From NCBI RefSeq assembly GCF_025464955.1, contig NZ_JAODNM010000062.1, positions 25,117-89,116 on the forward strand: a stretch of DNA of 64,000 nt, in the 5' to 3' direction. How positions within the stretch are numbered: the first letter of the stretch is position 1; the number at the start of each line of letters is the position of its first letter. A model generated the notes under the pieces. It saw only the letters and a list, made by a program, of their open reading frames with translations, was not told where the DNA came from and searched no databases. This stretch comes from Amycolatopsis sp. (GTDB lineage Bacteria; Actinomycetota; Actinomycetes; Mycobacteriales; Pseudonocardiaceae). Both the position numbers and the translations under genes were made by a program. Below, piece after piece: positions 40,086 to 48,700 of this stretch.

Positions 40086-41072
40086 GTGTCGAGACTGTCG
40101 ATGATGATGGTGTGTGCGTCCGTCCTGCTGGCCGTTTCCGTGCCGGGCACCGCGTTCGGCGCGCCTGCCGAGACGCGGGCCGACGGTGCCGAGCTGCTGT
40201 ATCGGCCGCCCGGGCTCACCGCCAGCGCGCAGAATGCCGCGTTTTCGCCGGACGGCAAGACTGTCTTGCTCACGTTGTTCCCCGACAACTACAACCAAGG
40301 TGCGGCCCGTCTCGAACTGCTCGACCCGGGTTCCGGGGCCGAGCCGGCCGTGCTGCTGGCCGAAGGCGACCAGAGCGCGGTCAACCTGCCGGGCTCGAGC
40401 TGGAACGGTCCGGCAGGGCTGGTGACGTTCTCCTTCGACCGGACCGATCTCGACGAGGTCTGGACCATGAAACCCGTTCCGGGCAGTTCGCCGAAGCGGG
40501 TCACCGAACACGCGAAACCGCGCGGCTTCACCGAGCCGAGTTTCTCGCCGGACGGTGTTTGGATCGTCTTCCAGGAGAACCTTGACCAGGACGGGCAGGC
40601 CGCGTCGGGCAGCATCTGGAAGGTCCGCGCGGACGGCAGCAACCTGACCAGGCTGGTCGACGGGCCGGGCACCGGGACGGACAACCGCGAGCCGAACTGG
40701 TCCCCGCGCGGCGACCGGATCGTGTTCCAGTCCCACTCGGCCACCGCCGCGGCCGGCACCTGGGACCTGGTCACCGTTGCGCCGGACGGGACAGCGCCGC
40801 TCAGCCTCACCAACGGTGGCGAGAACACCGATGCCAGCTGGTCGCCGGAGGGGACCCGGGTGGTGTATTCGTCCGATCTCGGGGTCACCGGCCGGTCCCA
40901 GCTGTTCGTGACCTCAGGGCTGAGCGCCGGCACTCCGGTCCAGGTGACCCACGTCGACGCCGCGTACAGCGGGGCGCCGAGCTGGTCGCCGGACGGGCAC
41001 TGGATCGCGTTCGAGTCGACGTCCGGCCCCGGCGAGTCGCCGACCGCGCTCTGGCGGATCCAGGCCCCGTGA
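40086..41072 (+). CDS. Secreted TolB-like beta-propeller protein
   Basis: 328 residues. GTG 40086 is favoured over GTG 40065 because GGGGGAG lies just upstream of it. A signal peptide (MMMVCASVLLAVSVPGTAFGAP) is followed by five or more PD40/TolB repeats with the signature xxWSPDGxxIVF: FSPDGKTVLLT, FSPDGVWIVFQ, WSPRGDRIVFQ, WSPEGTRVVYS and WSPDGHWIAFE. There is no protease or other catalytic domain attached. Such propellers bind partners at the cell surface, often as scaffolds. It is monocistronic; no partner is identifiable here. Confidence 0.9.
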   Translation: MSRLSMMMVCASVLLAVSVPGTAFGAPAETRADGAELLYRPPGLTASAQNAAFSPDGKTVLLTLFPDNYNQGAARLELLDPGSGAEPAVLLAEGDQSAVNLPGSSWNGPAGLVTFSFDRTDLDEVWTMKPVPGSSPKRVTEHAKPRGFTEPSFSPDGVWIVFQENLDQDGQAASGSIWKVRADGSNLTRLVDGPGTGTDNREPNWSPRGDRIVFQSHSATAAAGTWDLVTVAPDGTAPLSLTNGGENTDASWSPEGTRVVYSSDLGVTGRSQLFVTSGLSAGTPVQVTHVDAAYSGAPSWSPDGHWIAFESTSGPGESPTALWRIQAP

Positions 41073-41179
41073 CCCGGGTGAACCGAAACCCCGGGCCGGG
41101 GTCGGCAGTTTCCGTAGTGCCCCTATTTGTTGCGTCAAATTAACGACACGCCGGTTCGTCATCACTACACTCCTCGCAC

Positions 41180-42235
41180 ATGACGGAGATCGACGCGGTC
41201 GCTGAACGCAGGCCCGCCTACCTGTCCGACCTCGCCGCCGGCACCGACCGGTTCTTCGAAGAACGCCGCGAAACGTGTCCGTGGTGCGATTCGAAGCAAC
41301 TCGTCGTGCGGCTGCGGACGACGGATCTGCTGCAGCACAAGCCAGGTCGCTTCGTGCTGGAGGCCTGTGAGGACTGTGGGCACATCTTCCAGAACCCGCG
41401 GCTGGCTCCGGAAGGCCTCGACTTCTACTACCGGGACTGTTACGACGGCCTCGGCGAGAAGAACATGAACAACATGTTCGAGGTGAACAGCAAAGGCTAT
41501 GAAGGCCGGGCTCGGCTGGTCGCCTCGATCTGTTCGCCAGGGCAGTGGCTCGACGTAGGTACCGGGCACGGACATTTCTGCCGAGACGCGAAGAAGGTTC
41601 TTCCGGATACCGAGTTCGATGGTCTGGACATGACCGAGGGTGTCGAACTGGCGCAGCAGGACAACCGGATTCGCCGGGCCTACCGCGGCAACTTCGTCGA
41701 GCTGGCCGAGGAACTTTCCGGCCGGTACGACGTGATCAGCATGTACCACTACCTTGAGCACACCACCGACCCGAAGAGCGAGCTCGCCGCCGCCGCGGTG
41801 GCGCTGTCCGAAGGCGGGTACCTGGCCATCGAGCTGCCCGATCCCGAGTCGCGGTGGGGCCGTTTGCTCGGCCGCTGGTGGCTGCCGTGGCTGCAGCCGC
41901 AGCACCTGAACCTGATCTCGATCGGGAACCTTCGCGCGGAACTGACCGCACTGGGCTTCACCGTGGTCGCCGAGCAACGTGCCGAGCCGCATTCTGCCTC
42001 GGATCTGGTCTGCGCCACGTCGCTCGCGGTCAACGCGGTCACGATCAGCGGCGAGGACCTGGCCTGGCGCCAGGACCGCCCGACACGCCTGCAGGTCCTG
42101 CGGCGCAAGGTCGGCTGGCTCCTGAGCATCCCGGTCTTTCTGGTCGCCATCGTCATCGACCAACTCACCGCGCCGATCGGCCGTAAACGAGGGATGTCCA
42201 ATGCTTTCCGGGTGGTCGCGCGAAAGGGCGCCTGA
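41180..42235 (+). CDS. SAM-dependent methyltransferase with an N-terminal zinc ribbon and a C-terminal hydrophobic segment
   Basis: 351 residues. The start carries a four-Cys zinc ribbon (ETCPWCDSKQL and LEACEDCGHIFQ) as in sugar or lipid-modifying class I methyltransferases. SAM motif I is WLDVGTGHGHFCRDA, motif II VEFDGLDM-like, and YDVISMYHYLEHTTDP is the VxxxxHVLEH equivalent. The last 60 residues have a hydrophobic stretch (KVGWLLSIPVFLVAIVIDQL), so it may be membrane-associated. Its architecture resembles methyltransferases of cell-surface glycans, but no glycosyl genes are near. The start is ATG 41180. Confidence 0.88.
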   Translation: MTEIDAVAERRPAYLSDLAAGTDRFFEERRETCPWCDSKQLVVRLRTTDLLQHKPGRFVLEACEDCGHIFQNPRLAPEGLDFYYRDCYDGLGEKNMNNMFEVNSKGYEGRARLVASICSPGQWLDVGTGHGHFCRDAKKVLPDTEFDGLDMTEGVELAQQDNRIRRAYRGNFVELAEELSGRYDVISMYHYLEHTTDPKSELAAAAVALSEGGYLAIELPDPESRWGRLLGRWWLPWLQPQHLNLISIGNLRAELTALGFTVVAEQRAEPHSASDLVCATSLAVNAVTISGEDLAWRQDRPTRLQVLRRKVGWLLSIPVFLVAIVIDQLTAPIGRKRGMSNAFRVVARKGA

Positions 42236-42266
42236 GCTGGGCGGGCACTCGCGCGCTCCCGGCGTC

Positions 42267-42346
42267 GCACTTTTGTGGGGTCTCTCAGTTTCTCAGAGAC
42301 CGCAAGTCGACGGCGAGTTGCGGGGCACTTTTGGACAAGAGTGCCC
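42267..42346. repeat. Cluster of three hairpin repeats after the methyltransferase
   Basis: GCACTTTTGTG (42267-42277), the GGTCTCT/AGAGACC hairpin (42279-42301), the CGCAAGTCG-ACGG-CGAGTTGCG hairpin (42301-42322) and GGGCACT/AGTGCCC (42323-42346) follow one another. Two of the three repeat types recur elsewhere in the window. A terminator role for the + gene is possible. Confidence 0.6.
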
Positions 42347-42418
42347 TGCTTGCGGACGCTCAGCATCGCAAGTCGGTGTCGAGCTGACCGTGGCGGCCGT
42401 CGATCTCTGCTGAACCAT

Positions 42419-42448
42419 AACCAGAAGTTCTGGTTTGGATCAGAACCA
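42419..42448. promoter_or_regulatory. AACCAGAA-G-TTCTGGTT palindrome with an extra half-site
   Basis: A perfect 17-bp palindrome at 42419-42435. A further GAACCAG half-site at 42442-42448 lies about 40 bp before the NTF2-like gene. The size suits an HxlR or MarR family operator. No regulator of that type is adjacent, so the binding protein must be encoded elsewhere. Confidence 0.45.
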
Positions 42449-42488
42449 GCTCTTGGACTTCTCGTCGGCCGGCTCGCAGACTGGGTTC

Positions 42489-42848
42489 ATGACTCAGAAC
42501 CGTGAACGCGCCACCGAACCCGAAGCCCTCGCCCGCCTGTTCGCGCAACGGGCCAACGCCGGTGACGCCGAAGGACTTGCCGCGCTGTACGAAGAAGACG
42601 CCGTGCTCGCCTACCCACCGGGTTCGGCGACAGTCGGCCGCGAAGCGATCCTCAAGGTGCTGGAGGAAATGCTCAAGCACCTGTCGGACTTCAAGGTCGA
42701 GGAAGCGCTGCCGACCGTCTATCACGGCGATCTCGCGCTGACCTCGACGAAGTCGGCGGACAACACCGGCGGCCGGACCCAGGTTGTCCGGCGGCAGCCC
42801 GACGGCAGCTGGCTGCGGATCATCGACCGCCCCGAGATCAGGGGCTGA
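42489..42848 (+). CDS. SnoaL/NTF2-like (DUF4440-type) protein
   Basis: 119 residues from ATG 42489; the frame extends upstream but through the palindromic operator. The cone-shaped NTF2 fold pattern is clear: PEALARLFAQRANAGDAEGLAALYEEDAVLAYPPGSATVGREAILKVLEEML, then a strand pair ending in TQVVRRQPDGSWLRIIDRPEI. Such proteins are often small isomerases or ligand-binding proteins. Substrate unknown. The palindrome at 42419-42435 probably regulates it. Confidence 0.85.
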   Translation: MTQNRERATEPEALARLFAQRANAGDAEGLAALYEEDAVLAYPPGSATVGREAILKVLEEMLKHLSDFKVEEALPTVYHGDLALTSTKSADNTGGRTQVVRRQPDGSWLRIIDRPEIRG

Positions 42849-42987
42849 CCATGCGGGTACTCCTTGCAGGGCCGGGATCCGCCGCGCGACCGACGCCGAC
42901 ACCTAGTGCCCTCGTCGTTCGGGACCGGTCCCGAGCACGCCGCGCTACGGTTCCCGCCCGGAGGACCGAAACCCGGAGGGTGCCGCA

Positions 42988-43431
42988 ATGCTCACCATCG
43001 ACCAGGCCGTGGTGGATGCGATCATCACGCATGCCCTCGCCGACCATCCCGTCTTGGCGTGCGGGCTCGTAGTCGGGCCCGCCGACTCCGATCGGCCCGA
43101 ACGGGTCATTCCCCTGGACAACGCCGAGCGCTCCGCTGCCTATTGGCGATTCGACAGTCTGCAGCAGCTCAAAGTCTATCGCGAAATAGACGCGCGAAAC
43201 GAGGACGTTGTCGTCATTTATCGCTCGTACACGGACTGTGCGGCCTATCCGTCAAAAGCCGACATCGCGCTCTCCGCCGGCGACGACGTTCACCACGTGA
43301 TCGTGTCCACACGCGACCCGGAGAACGTCGAATTTCGCTCATTCCGGATCATGGACGGTCGAGTCGACGAGGAAACCGTGACTGTTGGACCAGTACAGTC
43401 GAAGCCGGCCCGGCATCCTATTGACCGATGA
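42988..43431 (+). CDS. JAMM/Mov34-like protein lacking the zinc ligands (probable pseudoenzyme)
   Basis: 147 residues. It follows actinobacterial Mec-type JAMM metalloproteases: HALADHPVLACGLVVGP, ERVIPLDNAERSAAYWRFDSLQQLKVYREIDAR, then DVVVIYRSYTDCAAYPSKADIAL and HHVIVSTRDPENVEFRSFRI. In active enzymes the key motif reads HSHT...AYPSxxD with a conserved Glu before ACG. Here it is RSYT...AYPSKAD, and Leu replaces that Glu, so both zinc His residues and the catalytic Glu are lost while Ser and Asp remain. It would be inactive as a protease but could still bind a ubiquitin-like tail. GGAGGG precedes ATG 42988. Confidence 0.8.
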   Translation: MLTIDQAVVDAIITHALADHPVLACGLVVGPADSDRPERVIPLDNAERSAAYWRFDSLQQLKVYREIDARNEDVVVIYRSYTDCAAYPSKADIALSAGDDVHHVIVSTRDPENVEFRSFRIMDGRVDEETVTVGPVQSKPARHPIDR

Positions 43432-43720
43432 CGCGCAGGAGCGCCTGCTGAAGGAACGGATAATCGTTCTAGGCGACGAAATCGACGACGAAACAGCTAA
43501 CAGGATCACCATGACGGGAGTCTCCGGAGTCGGTGGCAGCGGGAACGCCCCGCAGAACGTGCTTCGCGACAAATGGATACGGGAAATGGCGGTGGTTACT
43601 TCGGAAGCCACCGGTCAGTCCGTAGCTCAGGTCATCAAGGACTCGGACGGGAAGAGATGGTTCACCGCGTCCGAAGCCGTCGACTACGGCCTGGTCGACG
43701 AGGTTGTCGACCAGGCTTGA
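43385..43720 (+). CDS. ClpP-like fragment without catalytic Ser and His
   Basis: 111 residues, start TTG 43385 (or TTG 43421). The N-terminus LLKERIIVLGDEIDDETANRI is the beginning of a ClpP subunit. The C-terminus VLRDKWIREMAVVTSEATGQSVAQVIKDSDGKRWFTASEAVDYGLVDEVV is the end of one. About 80 residues between them, including the GMAASMG serine loop and the MMHQPSGG histidine, are missing. Only ITMTGVSGVGGSG remains, with Thr where His should be. The frame is intact across the deletion, so either it is an in-frame remnant or a small assembly-competent ClpP-like subunit. It overlaps the JAMM-like gene by up to 46 bp. Confidence 0.6.
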   Translation: MDQYSRSRPGILLTDDAQERLLKERIIVLGDEIDDETANRITMTGVSGVGGSGNAPQNVLRDKWIREMAVVTSEATGQSVAQVIKDSDGKRWFTASEAVDYGLVDEVVDQA

Positions 43721-43730
43721 GGAAACGCTG

Positions 43731-44882
43731 TCAGATCTCGCGTAGGGGGCGGAAGAACTCCCGGATCTCGCGCACGAGCGCCTCGGGTTGTTCGAGCGCG
43801 GCGAAGTGGCCGCCGCGTTCGAACTCGGTGAACCGCGTCAGGTTGTGGGCTCGTTCCATCCACTCGCGCGGCGGCGCCGAGATCTCCTTCGGGAAGCGGG
43901 CGAAGCCGGTCGGGGTGTCGATGTAGCCTGCCGGCGAGGTCATGCCGTGCTGGGCTTCGTAATACAGCCGCGTCGACGTGCCGATGGTGTTGGTCAGCCA
44001 GTACAGCGTGATGTTGGTGAGCAGTTCGTCCTTGCTGAACACCGATTCGACGTCGCCGTCGCAGTCGCTCCAGGCACGGAACTTCTCCACGATCCACGCC
44101 GCCAGCCCGGCGGGGGAGTCGGACAGGCCGGCGGCCAGGGTGCTCGGTTTGGTGCCCTGGATGTGCCCGTAGCCGCCTTCTTCGGTGCGCCACCAGGTCC
44201 GGCCGTCGACGTATTCCTGCTCAGCCGGGGTCAGCGGTGCCGAGTCCTCGTTGAGGACGGGCATTGCCGATGCCATGTTGAGGTGGATACCGGCGACGGT
44301 CTTCCCGTGCTCGCGACCCAGCGCGGTGGTCACCATCGCACCCCAGTCCCCGCCTTGTGCGCCGTAACGCTGGTAGCCGAGTGTGTCGACCATCAGCTGG
44401 TCGAAGAGGTCGGCGATCGCGCCAGGGTTGATCCCCGGCCGCGCCGGGTGCGGCGAGAACCCGTAACCGGGCAGGCTCGGCGCGACGACGTCGAACGCAT
44501 CGGCCGGGTCGCCGCCGTGCGCCCCCGGATCCGTCAGCGGGCCGAGGATCTTGTGCACTTCCCAGAACGAGCCGGGCCAGCCGTGCGTGAACAGCAGCGG
44601 GAACGGCTTCGGACCCGTGCCCTTGGCGTGGACGAAATGCAGCGTGCAGTCCTCGACATCGGCCTGGAACTGCGGCAGCTCGTTGAGCTTGCGTTCCGCG
44701 GCCGGCCAGTCGAACTCGTCCCGCCAGTACGTCAGCAGCTCGGCGAGGTAGTCCGGTGGCGTGCCGTGTGTCCACTCACTGCCGGACAGCGCGGGCGCCG
44801 GCCGGGTCCGGGCCAGCCGCTCGTGGAGGTCGTCCAACTGTGCCTGGGTCGTTTCGCTGCGGAAGGGCCGAACCTGTGCCAC
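43731..44882 (-). CDS. Epoxide hydrolase (alpha/beta-hydrolase with EHN domain)
   Basis: 383 residues from GTG 44882, which has GGAGG upstream. The N-terminal EHN region (VRPFRSETTQAQLDDLHERLARTR) leads into an alpha/beta-hydrolase: oxyanion HGWPGSFWEV, the nucleophile elbow GAQGGDWGAMV (Asp nucleophile), a helical cap with the YWLTNTIGTSTRLYYE tyrosine region, and the catalytic His in RGGHFAALEQP. Epoxide hydrolases open epoxides through an Asp-ester intermediate. It is monocistronic; the substrate is unknown. The C-terminus lies 10 bp from the end of the ClpP-like gene on the other strand. Confidence 0.92.
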   Translation of the reverse strand: MAQVRPFRSETTQAQLDDLHERLARTRPAPALSGSEWTHGTPPDYLAELLTYWRDEFDWPAAERKLNELPQFQADVEDCTLHFVHAKGTGPKPFPLLFTHGWPGSFWEVHKILGPLTDPGAHGGDPADAFDVVAPSLPGYGFSPHPARPGINPGAIADLFDQLMVDTLGYQRYGAQGGDWGAMVTTALGREHGKTVAGIHLNMASAMPVLNEDSAPLTPAEQEYVDGRTWWRTEEGGYGHIQGTKPSTLAAGLSDSPAGLAAWIVEKFRAWSDCDGDVESVFSKDELLTNITLYWLTNTIGTSTRLYYEAQHGMTSPAGYIDTPTGFARFPKEISAPPREWMERAHNLTRFTEFERGGHFAALEQPEALVREIREFFRPLREI

Positions 44883-44961
44883 GTCGCCTCCGGATCGTCG
44901 GTGATCCTTCGACTGTAGCGCCGGCTCGTCAGTGGCCCCGCGCCAGGTAAAAACACCGGAA

Positions 44962-45400
44962 TCACGCGACACCCCACCTGGTGTCGTGGTCCGGCCGCCA
45001 GCCCCGCGGAAGCACCTTGCCCCGGCAGATCGTGGCTACCCGGTCGGCCGGGTCGAGCAAGGCACCCCGATCCGCTCCGCGGCGTGCCGGGTCGCCGTGG
45101 CGACGACCTCGGCGGCCGGCAGCCCGGCCTTGGCGAACAGTTGCAGCTCGCGCAGCAACGCCGACGGTGGCGAAGGCATCGTCATCGCGACATCGCTTCC
45201 GGCGACGATTTTCACCCCTGCCGCATGCATGATCGGCAGCGTTCGCATCCCGTATCGGAAACGCGCCAGGGATTCCTCCGCGGGGTGGTGCGGGAACGGC
45301 CGCCCGAAACCTGGCCGGGCTTCCACCACCGGTAGCTCGGCCTCGTCGAGGATCCCGTCAGCGAGAAGTTCCTGCAGGTAGCCGCGGTCGCCGCCGCTGC
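44962..45400 (-). pseudogene. Amidohydrolase C-terminal remnant with frameshift
   Basis: On the minus strand, GYLQELLADGILDEAELPVVEARPGFGRP...GMRTLPIMHAAGVKIVAGSDVAMTMPSPPSALLRELQLFAKAGLPAAEVVATATRHAAERIG is the C-terminal half of an imidazolonepropionase-like amidohydrolase (HAAGVKIVAGSD carries the last metal Asp). The normal reading ends at a frameshift near 45065; the shifted frame continues DPADRVATICRGKVLPRGWRPD to 44962. The N-terminal half with the HxH metal site is absent, and at ~45395 it abuts a MarR remnant. Confidence 0.75.
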
Positions 45401-45582
45401 CCGAGACCCGGGCCGCGCTGTTGCAGGGCAACGCGGACGCCCTCGCGGGCTTCGCCGAAAGCGAGAGGCAGCAGCTCTCCGCTCTGCTGATGCGGTTGGT
45501 GGCGAACTTGGAGCAGGCGGTGCGACCGGACGGTGACCGCCAGGCGGACGGCGCGCCGCCGGTGGAATCCGACCCGGGCTGA
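45397..45582 (+). pseudogene. MarR family C-terminal remnant
   Basis: The + strand reads LPETRAALLQGNADALAGFAESERQQLSALLMRLVANLEQAV and ends at TGA 45580-45582. This is the last helix pair of MarR regulators (QGNxxALxGFxxxExxxLxxLLxRLxxNLE). No winged-helix part precedes it. Instead the reverse strand is an amidohydrolase remnant, indicating one deletion joining two gene tails. Confidence 0.6.
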
Positions 45583-45651
45583 CCGGCCACGAAACGACGT
45601 CGGCGCCGGTTCGACAGCAACGATCTTCGCGTTCCTGCCACCTGGAGTGCG

Positions 45652-45699
45652 CTGAAGGCCACCCCCTCGCCGCAGTTGCGGAAAGAGGATGGCCTTCAG
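45652..45699 (-). terminator. CTGAAGGCCA inverted repeat, terminator of the GH92 gene
   Basis: Perfect 10-bp arms at 45652-45661 and 45690-45699 flank a 28-nt loop, 14 bp after the mannosidase stop. The stem sequence resembles the GTGAAGG/CCTTCAC hairpin of the repeats at 1001 and 2422. Confidence 0.6.
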
Positions 45700-45712
45700 T
45701 GGTGGAAGAGTG

Positions 45713-48700
45713 TCAGCCGATGGCGAAGGCGAACACGTGGAGCTGGCCCTGGTCGACCGCGGTCGGCAGGGTGATGCCCGACACCGTCTTACCGGCCTGC
45801 AGCGCGGTGTCGGCGGAGAACAGGTACGTCTTGACGTCCTGCCTCGTGCCGCCGGACGTGCTGTTGCGGTAGGCGGTGGTCGCGGTGGTGGTGTTGCCGA
45901 AGGCCGGCGGGAACGAACTCGCCCCCAGCGTCCAGTCGCTCAGTCCTAGTTGGACGGTCTGCGAAGTCCCGTCGGTGAAGTGCACCAAGAACGAACCCTG
46001 GGAACCGGGGTCGGCGTTGGTGGCACTGCCGAGAATGCCGAACTTCGTCGCACCGGCCGTACCGGTCAGCGGGATGGTCTGGCCACCCGCTTCGATGTTG
46101 TCCTGCTGGCCGTCGGGAACGTTGGGCCACAGGTAGTTCAGGCCGTTCGAAGTGACTGTCGCACCCGGCGTGATGCCGGCCTTGGCGAGTTCGTTCGAAG
46201 AGTAGGCCCAGCCGTCACCGTCGTAGTTCGCCGACGTCGACGTGCCGTCGGTGATGACCCCGGCGTCGTTGTAATACGGCCACAACGAGCCCGGCTTTGC
46301 CACGTCCACCTCGACCAGGACGTTCGGCAGCGCCGTACCGGTCGACGACGTGAGCTTGAAGGTCGCCAGGTAGCGACCTTCCGCCGTCGGCGCGGTGACA
46401 CCGATGGCCTGGCTGCCGTCACGGCCGGCCGGCACCGACATCGTGCCGTTGTTCGGGCCCACGGTGAGCCCGTTGGCGCCGGTCGCCGTCCAGGACACGG
46501 TCTGTGCCGAGGTCGACAGGCTGCGCGCGCCGAGGGTGATCGACGCGCTCGCGCCGGGAGCCACGATCACCTGCGCGCCATTGCCGGTGTAACCCAGTGC
46601 CGGCAGCAGGTTGGTGGTGTCCGACGGCGGTGCGTCGGCCGGCTTGGCTGCCCACGCGGTGTTCGGCGTGGTGCCGAGCACGTAGTCCAGCCGGCCGCCG
46701 CCGGTGATGTCACCGGTCGGCAGGTACGCGTGCTCCCAGGCCTTTCCGTTGTTGGACAGGCTCTGCACGTACGGCGCGTCGGGCGCCGCCTGCGGGGCGT
46801 TGATGGTCAGCGTCTTGTTGTTCGCGAGGTGGACCTGGCTGTTCGGGAACACCGGGCTGCCCAGCGCGAGATCGGCGGTACCCGGGGTCTCCGGGAACAT
46901 GCCGAGCGCCGAGAACACGTACCAGGCACTCATCGCGCCGAGGTCGTCGTTGCCGAAGAAACCGTTGGGAGCGTTGGTCCACAGCTGCTGCTGGACCTGG
47001 CGCACGGTGGCCTGCGTCTTGTAGGGCGCGCCGACGTAGTCGTATTCCCAGGGGATTTCGATGCTCGGTTCGTTGGACAGGTCGGCGTTGGACGCGGTCG
47101 GGTGGGCGACGTTGGACATCAACCCGTCCAGCCGCTGCTCCCACGCCTTGTCGCCGCCGGCCGCGGTGGCCAGACCGTGGATGTCGAACGGCACCATCGG
47201 GGTGTACTGGTAGGAGTTGGCCTCGACGAAACCGTTGCTGCTGCTCGGGGTGAACCCGGGCTCGAACTGGCCGTTCGCGTACTTGGGCTCCATGAAGTTG
47301 CTGCCGGGGTTGAACACGTTCACCCAGTTCTGGGCGCGCGCGGCCAGCTTGGCGGCGTTGGTCTTGTCACCGAGCGCCGCGGCGAACGTCGACAGCGCGT
47401 GGTCGGCGGTGTTGTACTCCAGCTGGGTGGACACCGGGCCGTAGAAGTTGCAGCAGGTGTAGCTGCCGTCCATCGGCAGGTAGCCCTGGTTCTGGTAGTA
47501 ACTGTTGCCTGGCCGGATGTTCCCGGTCTGGTTCGCTTCGGTGAGCATCACCTCGAGCGCGTGCTTGGTGTCGAAGTCACGAGCTCCGAAAGCGTAGGCG
47601 TCGGCGATGATCGGGTCGGCCGGGTCGCCCACCATCACATAGCTTTCCCCGTTGTTGAGGGCCCATTTCGGCAGCATGCCGGTCTGGTCGTACTCGTTGA
47701 GCATCGACCTGATCGAGTCGCTGGTCTGCTGGGGCGCGACGATCGCGGCCAGCTGGACCTGCGAACGGTAAATGTCCCAGCCCGAATAGTTGGCGTATTC
47801 GACGTGGCCCTTGGCTGCGTGATGGACCTGGTTGTCGAAGCCCATGTACTCGCCGTTGGTATCGCTGAAGACGTTGGGGTGCAACAGCGAGTGGTAAAGC
47901 GACGTGTAGAAGACGGTCTGCTGGTCGGCCGTGCCGCCGCCGATCTGGATGCGGTTCAGCATGGTCTTCCACGAGTCGTGCGCGGCCGCCTTCGTCTTGG
48001 CGAAGTTCCAGCCCGGGTTCTCCGCGGTCCGGTTGGCGACCGCGTTATCGGTGCTCACGTACGACAGCCCGACCTTGGCCTGCACGGTCTGGTTCTTGGT
48101 CGTGTCGAAGGTGACGTAGGCACCGTCGGCGCCGGACACCGGCGGCGAGATCATCGGCGCCTTCTTCGACGTCGTTCCCTGCGGGGCCGCGCCGTGGTAC
48201 GACGGGGTCTGGGTGTTGGTCCGGCTACCGGGCGAAGACTTGCCCACGGTGCCCGCGGAACCGGGGGAGCCTTGCACGGCGAGGTCGTTCAGCTGCTTCG
48301 AGTTCGCGGTGACCTTCGAGTTCTGCCACGTGCCCTGTGCGGTGAACGGCTGGTCGAACTGCATGTCGAAGTACACGTTGTACTTGTCGGTCGCGCCGCA
48401 GAAGTTGCCGCTGGTGATCCAGCCGGCGACCTCTTTGCTGTTGATCACCTGGAAGTGCGTGGCGTCGGTGCCGGTGGCGCTGCCGGACAACTTGAACAGC
48501 AGATTCGACGCGGTGCCCGACGGGAAGGTGAACTGGCTCATGCCGGAGCGGGTGGTGGTGGTCAAGTCGGTGGTGACGCCGCCGGCGGTCAGCTTGTAGT
48601 CGCCGGCGGTGGCCTGTTCCGCGGTGTGGTCGAGCGGCGCGGTGGTGGCGCCGGGGTTGGTGCCGACCGCGCCGACCGTCGGCAGGATCGGAATGTCGCC

